64,000 nucleotides of DNA from Tetradesmus obliquus (lineage: Eukaryota; Chlorophyta; Chlorophyceae; Sphaeropleales; Scenedesmaceae), in contig CP126192.1 in NCBI GenBank assembly GCA_030272155.1, forward strand, positions 8,342,501 to 8,406,500, in the 5' to 3' direction. The notes beneath the pieces were generated by a model. The model saw nothing but the letters and a program-made list of their open reading frames with translations, searched no databases and was not told where the DNA came from. Made by a program: the position numbers and the translations under genes. Of this stretch, positions 55,289 to 64,000 are shown one piece after another (position 1 is the stretch's first letter; each line of letters starts with the position of its first letter).

Positions 55289-58200
55289 CCGCAGGGTTTT
55301 CCGTACGATTTGCTGCGCGTGGTGTCCAGTGAGGAGCTGCAGGCGCCTGGCAGCGGGAGATTTACGAGGCATGTAAATTTGGAGCTGCCACAGGGCATGA
55401 GCTATGCGCCAGGTAATGGTTTGGTTTAGGCAAGGTTGTTTTCTGCAGCGTTTAGCAGAATTCGAGCATCTTATTAAGCCTTGAGCTGGCGCTGCCACAG
55501 GGCATGGCCTACACCCCAGGTGAGTGGTGTTTCATGACACTCAACGCCAGTTGTTTGGAAGGGGATTTAAACACTGCATTCAGCACTGCTCAAGCAGCAC
55601 CAGCAAAAGTGTTCTGACCCTGCAGTACATGCACCTTCAGAGGTGCTGCACGCAGCGCGCCAGATCCAGTGAATATATCGCTGCTGCTGCTACCGCTGCT
55701 GCTACTGCCGCCTCTCCAACCCCGTTCCAACCCCTGCAGGTGACCACCTAGAGGTGCTGCCGCGCAATGCACCAGCCCTCGTGGACTCCGCATTGGAGCT
55801 GCTGCAGCTCACAGGCCATGAAGCCTTCTGGTGGACTGCCAGCAGCCAAGGTGCTGCAAGAGGCCTCTCATCCCTGCACCCAACTGCCAACCCCAGCAGC
55901 AGCAGCCCTGCTACAAACACAAACAGCACCAGCAATGGTCCTGCGGGAGCAGAGAATGCGACTTCCCCGGCTGCTAATTCAGCAGCAGATGTGCTGCGGC
56001 TGCCCCTGAGCAGCAGGGATGTGCTGGCGTGGCTTGTTGACCTGTCAGCGCTGCCGCCGATCCGGCTGGTGGCGGCGCTGGCTGCAGAGTGCCCCTGCCC
56101 GCCTGAGGCGGCAGCTCTCCAGCGGATGGCCACTGAAGCATGCTACAAAGAGCAGGTGAGCTTGCAGATACATGGATTCTACAGCCTGTTGAGGTGCTGT
56201 GCTTGCTTGAAGCGGCAGCGCTGCGAGCTATGGCAACTGAAGCGGGCTACAAAGATCAGGTGGGTATGCAGATGCCATCATGTTCTGTAGCTTAAGGCTT
56301 TAGGGCTGGCTGCGGAGTGCCCCTGCCCGTCTGAGGCGGCAGCGCTGCAGCGGATCGCAACTGAGGCAGGCTACAAGGAACAGGTGGGTATGCCCATTGT
56401 TGAACAAATATCGTCTTGTGTTGTAGGACATGATTTTTACAGCCTGCTGTGGTGCTGTGCTTGCTTGAGGCGGCAGCGCTGCAGCGGATGGCCACTGAAG
56501 CAGGCTACAAAGAGCAGGTGGGTGTGCAGATACCTTCATGTACTGTAGTAGAGGGCTTTAGAGCTGGCTGCGGAGTGCCCCTGCCCGCCTGAGGCGGCAG
56601 CACTGCGGGCCATGGCGAATGAAGCAGGCTACAAAGAGCAGGTGGGTGTGCAGATTGTTGAACAGATACCATCATGTACTGTAGGCAGAATTTTTACAGC
56701 CTGCTGTGGTGCCCCTGCCCGCCTGAGGCGCCAGCTCTCCAGCATACGGCACCTGAGGCTGGCTACAAAGAGCAGGTGGGTATGCAGACGCAAGGATCGC
56801 ATAGCCTGCTGTCGTTGCGCTCCACTAGCAGCTTCAACACTGCACACACTCGTTGTAGCTTGCCTGTCATGCATACTGAGCCCCTGAGCAGTACACTGCA
56901 CATCTGCTTCCTGTCTCACAACCCTGTACACTTGCACATGTGTGCGCCTGCCACCCTTGCTGCGTGCAGGTGCTTGGTCAGCACTGACTCTACTAGCGCT
57001 GCTGGGCCGCCACCGCTGCAACACACACCACTGCTGTAGCTATCGTTCCAACGCAATCCTGTGTTGCTTGCTCCTGTGCAGGTGCTGGGCCAGCAGCTGA
57101 CACTACTAGAGCTGCTGGCCCGCCACCGCTCGCTGCTGGCTGCCGGGCTGGACCTGCCACGCCTTGCGGGCCTGCTGCCGCGCCTGGCCCCGCGCTACTA
57201 CAGCATCAGCAGCAGCCCGGCAGGACCTGCAGGGCCCCAGAGGTGCGTTCGATCTGGTTGTATGTCTGTCTGTTCTGCTTTTCAGCAGCTGCTAGCTACT
57301 ACAGCATCAGCAGCAGCCCGGCAGGGCCTTCAAGGCCCCAGAGGTGCGACTGCATGGCGATTAGCTACCAGTTGTCTGTCTTTGTGGGGTTTTTGATCAG
57401 CTGTTACAGGCTATCCAGCAGCCCTGCATCACAGTGGCGCATGCTGAGTACAGCCGCGTCCCTGACAGGCTGCACAGTGCACAGAAATTGTTGCAGACTA
57501 TGTGTATCTTGCCTGGTTGTTTGACACTGCTGCGCCATGCTGTTTTTTTGTCAATTGCAGGGCCAGCATCACTGTGGCGCTGGTGGAGTTCAGCAGCCCC
57601 ACTGGCAGGCTGCACAGGGGAGCTGCATCAGGCACCATCCACGGGCAGCAGGTGTGTACGCTTCTGTCTCTGGCTGCGGCAGTGACATGGACCAGCACTC
57701 TTTCATGATGCAAACATCCTATGGCATGCAACATAGGTCCCACAAACATGCGACCAGTGCATATGCTTGCATGCAGCAGCATGCCTCACAAGCGCCGTTG
57801 CCTCTGCTGCCGCTGTCTGTCCTGCAGGTGGGGCTGTACCTGGCAGGCACTGTGTGGCAGCCGCAGAGCAGGTTCAGGCTGTCTCAAAACCCCGCCCCTC
57901 CATTACATAGGCGTCTGCATGCTCATATGTTGACGCCTTGCCTGTGCTGCACCGCCGCCGCAGGTGGGACTGTACCTGGCAGGCACTGTGCGGCAGCTGC
58001 AGAGCAGGTTCAGGCTTCCGCCAAACCCCGCCACCCCTGATATCTGTTTGCGCGCATGCAACATGGCACGCTCATCTGCTGACGCCTTGCTTCTGCTGCA
58101 CCACCGCCGCACTTTCTTGTCTGTCATGCAGGTGGGGCTGTACCTGGCAGGCACTGTGTGGCAGCCGCAGAGCAGGTTCAGGCTGTCTCAAAACCCCGCC

Positions 58201-59233
58201 CCTCCATTACATAGGCGTCTGCATGCTCATATGTTGACGCCTTGCCTTTGCTGCTCCGCCGCCGCAGGTGGGACTGTACCTGGCAGGCACTGTGCGGCAG
58301 CTGCAGAGCAGGTTCAGGCTTCCGCCAAACCCCGCCACCCCTGATATCTGTTTGCGCGCATGCAACATGGCACGCTCATCTGCTGACGCCTTGCTTCTGC
58401 TGCACCACCGCCGCACTTTCTTGTCTGTCATGCAGGTGGGGCTGTACCTGGCAGGCACTGTGCGGCAGCTGCAGAGCCGCTTCAGGCTGCCACCAAACCC
58501 CGCCACGCCCCTCATCATGGTTGGGCCTGGCACAGGGGTGGCTCCTTTCATGGGCTTCCTGCAGCAGCGGGCGGCGCAGCAGCAGGTGAGGATGCAAAGG
58601 AGATGAACACATTGCAGTACAGTTGCATTGTCGTGTGGCATGTCATGGTGGGCCCCGGCACAGGGTTCAGGCTGCCTCAAGACCCCACTGTCCCCCTCAT
58701 CAGCGTACCACAAGACCAGGAGGGCGCCCCAGCGCGAGCCGTTGCTGTCTGCAGTCGCGGCGCGTCGTTGCTACACCTCTCAGTGACTTTGCCGCTAACG
58801 CTGCTGCTAATCTGCTGCTGTTGCGCTGCTGTGTGTGCAGGCTGGCGCAGCCCTGGGCCCCGCGGTGCTCTTTTTTGGCTGCCGTACAGAGCAGGACTTC
58901 CTGTACCAGCAGCAGCTGCAGGCCTGGCAGGAGAATTGCGTGCTGACTGACCTACAGGTGGCCTTCAGCAGGCTGCCAGGCAAAAAGCAGGGTGGAAAGA
59001 CATACGTTCAAGACCTCATTGCTGAGTCAGCGCAGCAGCTCTGGGAGCTGCTGCATGGCAGCGGCGCATATGTTTATGTGTGTGGCGATGCGCGGCGCAT
59101 GGCGCCTGACGTGCGGGCGGCGTTTGAGGGCGTTGCGTGCGGCGTTGGTGGGTTGGATGCTGCTGCTGCTGCGGAATGGATGCGGGAGATGCGGCAGCAG
59201 GGCAGGTACCTGGAGGATGTGTGGGCCAGCTGA
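48508..59233 (+). CDS. Self-sufficient cytochrome P450-diflavin reductase fusion (CYP102/CYP505 type), 18 exons
   Basis: Single-chain monooxygenase: the heme domain oxidises a substrate (fatty acids in known relatives) with electrons from NADPH through FAD and FMN. Exons 48508-49013, 49210-49257, 49473-49672, 50032-50185, 50508-50626, 50787-50908, 51689-51768, 52131-52338, 52789-52932, 53195-53493, 53811-54401, 54588-54729, 55073-55412, 55740-56155, 57082-57242, 57561-57651, 58436-58585 and 58841-59233 total 4164 bases, open for 1387 residues. I-helix AGHETT (~448-453), ExxR in KEALRLHP (~505-508) and heme ligand Cys ~592 in [10 protein letters not shown] are present. A linker rich in Ser/Ala leads to the FMN domain [12 protein letters not shown] (~711) with [23 protein letters not shown] motif RYYSISSSP (~1161), NADPH motif [12 protein letters not shown] (~1237) and the C-terminal EDVWAS (as in BM3, KDVWAG) follow. 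The N-terminus is a hydrophobic anchor plus a small extra domain (~40-110). Substrate unknown. Confidence 0.93.
49885..49940 (+). repeat. Exon echo of P450 exon 4 (acceptor plus 5' end)
   Basis: A copy with an intact CTGCAG acceptor reading [11 protein letters not shown] in frame, about 145 bases upstream of the real exon 4. A 3' echo ([12 protein letters not shown] plus donor) lies at 50282-50325. Confidence 0.8.
50946..51003. repeat. Dispersed short repeat, copy 2 (in P450 intron)
   Basis: Begins CTCCACTCAATGAGGAGTGG and contains GAGCCAACGAGAGGCTCAT, an imperfect stem-loop (GAGCC/GGCTC). It is preceded by five ATTAC pentamers (about 50920-50945). Related to copies at 26423 and 60127. Confidence 0.55.
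51228..51510 (+). repeat. Exon echoes of P450 exon 6 (3' end plus donor)
   Basis: Two copies, 51228-51300 and 51443-51510, of [19 protein letters not shown] plus donor, embedded in a duplicated unit of about 210 bases that includes intron sequence (51100-51300 against 51310-51510). Confidence 0.85.
52058..52130 (+). repeat. (CTG)n tract forming the 3' end of a P450 intron
   Basis: About 23 uninterrupted CTG units ending CAG exactly at the acceptor of exon 8, the clearest case of a triplet repeat occupying the splice-acceptor region. An echo of the exon start ([13 protein letters not shown]) lies upstream at 51988-52025. Confidence 0.9.
56205..56780 (+). repeat. Five exon echoes of P450 exon 14 (3' end plus donor)
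   Basis: Copies near 56210, 56320, 56465, 56585 and 56725 repeat the exon end ([20 protein letters not shown]) and donor GTGGGT/GTGAGC at spacings of about 110-145 bases. The real exon is 55740-56155. Most keep the frame. Confidence 0.88.
57828..58435 (+). repeat. 304-bp near-identical tandem duplication carrying exon 17 echoes
   Basis: Units 57828-58131 and 58132-58435 differ at only a few positions. Each contains two echoes of exon 17's acceptor and start ([20 protein letters not shown]), and the real exon 17 follows at 58436. The exon start thus appears five times in 750 bases. Confidence 0.9.
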
Positions 59234-59882
59234 GCTGTGTGGATTGTGTTATGTTTGATGCCTGCAGCTGTGCTGCTGCTGCTGCTGCTGCTGCTGCCGG
59301 TGGTGTTGTGAAAGTTGTGTGTATCAGGACATAGTACATATGTTTCTGTTGATTGTGGCAGCAGCTAAGAGCCATTCAGGGAGCAGCCATCTTCTGCCCC
59401 GCGGGTGACATGGTTAAGGCAACAGTAATGCAGATGTATGGTACCTGAATGGTACCCCGAGGATGTGTGGACGAGCTGAGCTTGGTGCGAGTCTGATCAT
59501 GCTGCGCCTGCACTGCGGCTGTGGCTTTGACAGCAGCAAAAGCAGTGCGCGACCCACTCATTTGTGACAATCGCCATGGCAGTTGTCACTTGGAGTTTAA
59601 AATGACAAAGTTGTACGGCGCGTGGGTTTTTGAGAACCCAGGTAAATGCATATCTGCGCAGTTATAGCTGCAAAGTCCAATATACTAGTGCTTTTACTTT
59701 GATGCGGGCGTGTGCCAGGACTAGGACTTGTAACTTGTGCTTGTGACTCGGCTGCAGTTCTTATATAGGAAGGGATATCCCTGCAGCTTGCATCTGAGTG
59801 TGCGCCTTCAAACACACACGCAGCCAGCGGCCGCTGCGCAAGCTCGACTGCAGCGCCACCGTCACGGGGAACTGCCCAAGAT

Positions 59883-60066
59883 CCTTCACAAGTGTAACGT
59901 GCCGTCCTTCACACGTGTAACCTGCCGTCCTTCACAAGTGTAACCTGCCGTCCTTCACAAGTGTAACCTGCCGTCCTTCACAAGTGTAACCTGCCGTCTT
60001 TCACAAGTGTGACCTGCCGTCTTTCACAAGTGTGACCTGCCGTCTTTCACAAGTGTGACCTGCCGA
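59883..60066. repeat. Eight-unit 23-bp minisatellite, core TTCACAAGTGTAACCTGCC
   Basis: Units 1-5 carry TGTAA; the last three have TGTGA instead. The array starts exactly where a partial duplicate of the right-hand gene's terminal exon breaks off. Confidence 0.9.
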
Positions 60067-60126
60067 GTGGCGCCGGTCGGAGTGGTACCTAGCCGGTGGA
60101 AGTAACACACGGGCAACCTCGCCCGT

Positions 60127-60157
60127 TTGGGGAGCCAATGACAGGCTCATTGGGCAG
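60127..60157. repeat. Dispersed short repeat, copy 3
   Basis: Contains GAGCCAATGACAGGCTCATT with GAGCC/GGCTC arms, like copies at 26423 and 50946. Confidence 0.5.
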
Positions 60158-60339
60158 AAAGAAGAAGCAACCTGAACAAAGCAAGAACCACTGCTGCAGA
60201 AGATAACAACACCTCCAATTCATCCTGAAATCATTCCCTGCAGCCTGCATGCAAGTGTGCGCAATCACACGTGCCTTCACACAGGCAGCCGGCTGCTGCT
60301 GCCCGAGCTCGACTGCTGCTGTTGCTGCTGCTGCTGCTG

Positions 60340-61024
60340 CTATTGCTTCAGCGCCACAGTCACGGGGAACTGCCCAAGGTCCTTTGCTGAGGAGAGGTAC
60401 TTGAGCGTCGCACCCAGCTGCAGCGCAGCCACCTTGCTCCAGGTGCTGACGAGGCTTGCGAGTTTCTTGGGGTCCTTCGAAGCGCGGAAGCCCTCGCGGA
60501 CAATTGCCTCCCGCAGCTCGAGCGCTGCTTCTGAATGGTACACAAAGAGCGTGCTGCCGGCCTGGTTGGGGAAGACGAGCGGATGCTGATACCAGCAGGT
60601 GCCAGCGTCTGCGGCAGCAGCAGCAACAGCAGCAGCAGCAGCAGCAGCAACGAGGGTTGTTATGGCTAGCTGTTGGTGGTGTGGTATAGAAGGAGCGTGC
60701 TGTCGGCTGAGTTGGGGAGCACGAGCGTTGCTAGTGTAACCAGTACTAGTGTAATCATGGCTGGCGGTTACCAGGCCCGGGTGACACTCGCCACCTGTTG
60801 TGGTGACGATGGACACGGCCCTGCCCACCAGGGGCCCCGTCACCACCAACAGCTGGTGTAACCAGCTCTAGTGTAACCAGCTAAAGTGTAACCCACAGCC
60901 GGTGACGCTCACCGCCTGTTGTGGTGACGATGGACACGGCCCTGCCCACCAAGGGGCCCGACACCACCGACAGCGTCACCTTCTGGCGCTGGGGGCTGCC
61001 AGGAGCAGTGAACCACCAGTAGCT

Positions 61025-61058
<34 letters not shown>

Positions 61059-61543
61059 CGGAGCAGTGAGCTGAGTGGTGCTGAAACAGTGGGCATTGTC
61101 AAACATGCGCAGGTGCTGGACTGTGCACTTGACTGCGCACAGTGAAGGGGCCGCACTGCTGTAACCAGCGCTGTCACTTGTCAGTGCATGATGAGTCATC
61201 ACACTGTCGCTCGCTGTTGCCGCACCGCGTCACTCTTTCCCCAGCCCAGCCCTCACACTTTGTCACTCACTTGTAGAAAAGAGTGAGCAGCTCCGTCACC
61301 ACCTCTGCTGAGCTGATGCATTCTGCAGCAGGCACGCCCTCGCAGTTCACGACGTCTTTCCCACTCAGCTTCACACTGAACGCAGGTGTGAACTCTGGTG
61401 TGAGCTGCAGCCTGATGTGGCCGCAGCCTTGGAACTCCGGCTTCACCAGCTCAGCCAGCCAGAGTGCTGCAGCAGTTGAGTTGGTGGGCGCGCTGCAAAT
61501 GGGCAGCAGCAGCAGCAGCAGCGGCGGCAGCGGCAGCGGCAGC

Positions 61544-61579
<36 letters not shown>

Positions 61580-61960
61580 TGAGTTCGATGATGCTCACAC
61601 TTGAGGCAGCTTGGAGGGCGCCAGCCTCATCCCCTTTTTGAACTCATGATATGAAACTGCGTAACATGATGTGACAGTTTTGTAACAATGTCACTCACAC
61701 TTCAGGCAGCTTCGAGGTCTGCGGGCTGATGCCTCTCTTCTGCAGCGCCACAAACAGTGAGGCACAAACTTGCGCCTTCATCAGCGCAACAACCATGCTA
61801 TGTGCCTTGTTTCTAACAACAACGCAACATGTTATGACAATGTCACTCACACTTCAGGCAGCCTGGAGGGCTGGGGGCTGATGCCTTTCTTCTCCAGCGC
61901 CACAAACAGTGAGCGAATGCGGCTGTCATCTGTGTGGAAGTACAGGGGGCGTCCAGCCCT

Positions 61961-62026
<66 letters not shown>

Positions 62027-62062
62027 CATGTGATGGTGTGGTTGCACAGGGGGCGTCTAGCT

Positions 62063-62097
<35 letters not shown>

Positions 62098-62840
62098 CAT
62101 GTGATGGTGTGGTTGCACAGTGGGCGGCCAGCCCAGCAGCAGCATACAGCCAGCAGCAGCTGCAGCGCATGTGATGGTGTGGTTGCACAGTGGGCGCCCA
62201 GTCCTGCAGCAGCAGCATAGCCAGCAGCAGCAGCAGCAGCAGCACTGCTGGCAGCAGATGACAATGATCCCCCCCCCCCACACCCTACCACCACCTCATC
62301 CAGCACCCCACCACATCTAGCACCTGTCCATGAAGGAAGAATAGAAGCATCACAGCAGCGTGTGGTCAAGAACAATTTTCAATTGGTACTCTCAGGCACC
62401 GTTGTGTCACATGTTCGTTTTGACGCCCCACATGTGGCGCATGAATCCGCAAAACAGCCCCGTGACGTCTGCCGTGACTGCTGATTGACTGTGGCCTGCT
62501 CCAGTTGGAAACAGCGTGCATACCTTGTCATTAACATGTTATGTAACACACCTTCTCCTCACCTTGCGATCCTGTCCATGAACCCATCAAACAGCCTTTT
62601 AACATCCGCCTTGTTCACACGCCTGCCCTCCAGCTTGAACCAAGCCATGACGCCAGCAACAAGCTCTGGGGGCAGCAGTAGCAGCAGCAGCAGCAGCAGG
62701 AGTGAGGCAGGGCAGGCGCTTGACCTGCAAGATTCCCTACATGGGTCATACATCAACAACTCTCTGACAAGGTCACTGCTGTGACATCTGCCAGCAGCGT
62801 AGGCAGGGCTGCTTGCACCAGCAGCCTGCAACACACCTGG
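60340..62840 (-). CDS. Unrecognised gene, C-terminal part
   Basis: Family not recognised. Exons from the 3' end: 60612-60340 (WYQHPLVFPNQAGSTLFVYH, then STWSKVAALQLGATLKYLSS, stop TAG), 61023-60918 (VTLSVVSGPLVGRAVSIVTT), 61494-61269 (WLAELVKPEFQGCGHIRLQL, FSVKLSGKDVVNCEGVP), 61956-61848 (RPLYFHTDDSRIRSLFVALE) and 62668-62569 (VMAWFKLEGRRVNKADVKRL). The joins in the 3' half agree in phase. A further exon near 62840-62780 (LLVQAALPTLLADV) is plausible. The sequence looks like a soluble mixed alpha/beta protein with no membrane segment or catalytic motif I can name. The N-terminus is not resolved and probably lies beyond the window. Confidence 0.7.
61595..61760 (-). repeat. Exon echoes of the right-hand gene (3' end plus donor)
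   Basis: Copies at 61597-61630 and 61690-61762 of the exon end coding ALEKKGISPQPSRLPEV with its GTGAGT donor. 5' echoes of the same exon lie at about 62045, 62105 and 62175, each beside a (CAG)n run. Confidence 0.8.
61962..62023. repeat. (CAG)n tract at an acceptor of the right-hand gene
   Basis: About 20 CAG units; sense-strand (CTG)n ends in CAG at the exon coding AGRPLYFHTDD. Confidence 0.88.
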
Positions 62841-62940
62841 CTGCTGCCGGTGCTGCCCGCAGAGCTGACAGCACAGGCTGCTGCTGCTTGCAGCGCCTGG
62901 CAGCCGCTATGACCCGCTGGGCTGTGTGACCCCCTCACCT

Positions 62941-63085
62941 GCAAAGTCATCCCCAGAGGTTCCCTAAGGAGTTCCCAGAGGAGTTCCCCAAGGAGTTCCC
63001 TGAGGAGTTCCCTAAGGAGTTCTTTGAATGTTCCCTCAGGAGTTCCTTAAAGGTTCCCTAAGGAGTCCTTATATGTTCCTCTAGA
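62941..63085. repeat. Short tandem repeat of GGAGTTCCCT-type units
   Basis: About ten degenerate 12-18-base units around AGGAGTTCCCTAAGG. Flanked on both sides by a GACTTTG(C/G)AG plus GTGAGG exon-end-like sequence (62936 and 63100), so this too may be an echo region. Confidence 0.75.
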
Positions 63086-63335
63086 CTGTTACACCCTCAC
63101 CTCCAAAGTCGCCCCCAGGAGTCCCCTACGAGCGTCATCAGGTTTTACCAGAAGCAACAGTGAGGGCGGGTGGCGAGGCATGACAGTGCAGCAGCAGGAG
63201 CGGGCAGAACCACACGACATATGTCAGCCGCATATGCTCAGCACTGGTGACAGTTGCATGCGCGCTGCTGCTTTCTCGAGTATGCAGCTGCCGCATGCAC
63301 CGCAGACGGTGCTGAGCAGCGGCTCTAGCGAGGGC

Positions 63336-63339
<4 letters not shown>

Positions 63340-63404
<65 letters not shown>
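63340..63404. repeat. (CAG)n tract
   Basis: About 21 CAG units, open in all frames; not evidence of coding. Confidence 0.85.
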
Positions 63405-63406
<2 letters not shown>

Positions 63407-63527
63407 CAGCAGTGCTCCCTCCTCCCTCTGCTTCAGTGGGGCGCGGGGCCGGTGGCGTTGTTGTGCTGATTGTGTGAATGGTAGCACCCTAATGACCTGA
63501 AACCAAAAGGCCAATGATTTCAACCCT

Positions 63528-63745
<218 letters not shown>

Positions 63746-63750
63746 TTGAT

Positions 63751-63787
<37 letters not shown>

Positions 63788-63975
63788 GCAGCAGCACGGA
63801 TGCAGATGCAACAGTGGCAGTGCCAGCGGCGCCTGAGTAACACAAGCAGGCACAAGCATAAGTGCATAAGCATGCTGTTTGTGGCTGGCTGATGCAACTG
63901 GTTTGATGTTGAGCGTCATTGCAGGCGTCGTGGTTGCCTGCATATGAGGATGTGAAAAACATCCCACAACGCTCA

Positions 63976-64000
63976 CCAGGATAGCTGTGTCGCCGCGAGC
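63976..64000 (-). CDS. Possible exon end at the window edge
   Basis: Minus strand reads ARGDTAIL followed by a good GTGAGC donor, consistent with an upstream exon of the unrecognised right-hand gene running off the window. Too short to confirm. Confidence 0.3.

Larger units (their letters stand above)
59234..60339. other. Convergent intergenic region, P450 and rightmost gene
   Basis: 1.1 kb holding both 3' UTRs, a TGTAA at 59729-59733, a truncated copy of the right gene's last-exon end (about 59770-59892), an eight-unit minisatellite and a dispersed repeat copy. Confidence 0.6.

Overview
This is nuclear DNA of a green alga (Chlorophyta). Ten protein-coding loci are recognisable. Nine are split by many GT-AG introns and one appears intronless. 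The Mediator kinase has plant-type motifs, an SRP19 and a DDRGK1/UFBP1 orthologue are present, and candidate TGTAA poly(A) signals occur. Moderate GC together with massive (CAG)n/(CTG)n load in introns and coding regions suggests a sphaeroplealean alga such as Scenedesmaceae or Selenastraceae rather than Chlamydomonas; that placement is inference. No tRNA, rRNA, CRISPR or transposon ORF was found.

Layout: (1) 177-9749, minus: LctP/LldP-type lactate/glycolate permease with an N-terminal signal-peptide-like extension. (2) 11601-17177, minus: CDKE/CDK8, the Mediator kinase. (3) 17798-21969, plus: DDRGK1/UFBP1 of the UFMylation pathway, divergent from CDKE, with a ~0.9 kb alternating purine-pyrimidine tract in its last intron. 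(4, 5) 23837-25878 and 27916-30017, minus: tandem paralogues of an unrecognised multi-pass membrane protein with the same four-exon structure. (6) 32158-42313, minus: class 3 (alpha/beta hydrolase) lipase. (7) 43097-45309, minus: SRP19. (8) 45865-47673, plus: intronless leucine-rich-repeat protein with an F-box-like start, divergent from SRP19. (9) 48508-59233, plus: self-sufficient cytochrome P450 fused to its diflavin reductase (CYP102/CYP505 architecture), 18 exons that add up to an open 1387-residue protein. (10) 60340 to beyond the right edge, minus: unrecognised gene, convergent with the P450.

The most unusual property is in the introns. Next to nearly every exon the intron carries one to seven degenerate tandem copies of the end of that exon together with its splice site ('exon echoes'). 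They copy the acceptor plus exon start upstream, or the exon end plus donor downstream. This accounts for most of the repetitive protein-like ORFs. In addition, many acceptors are preceded directly by a sense-strand (CTG)n run, so the last intron bases read (CTG)nCAG where a pyrimidine tract would be expected.

The genes do not form a pathway; this is an ordinary gene-dense chromosomal segment (transport, transcription, ER translocation and UFMylation, lipid hydrolysis, oxidation). SRP19 and DDRGK1 both serve the ER but are not adjacent. Exon coordinates were assigned by hand from splice consensus, reading phase and family similarity. Phase was checked through the whole coding sequence for DDRGK1, both membrane paralogues, SRP19 and the P450 fusion, and only in part for the others.
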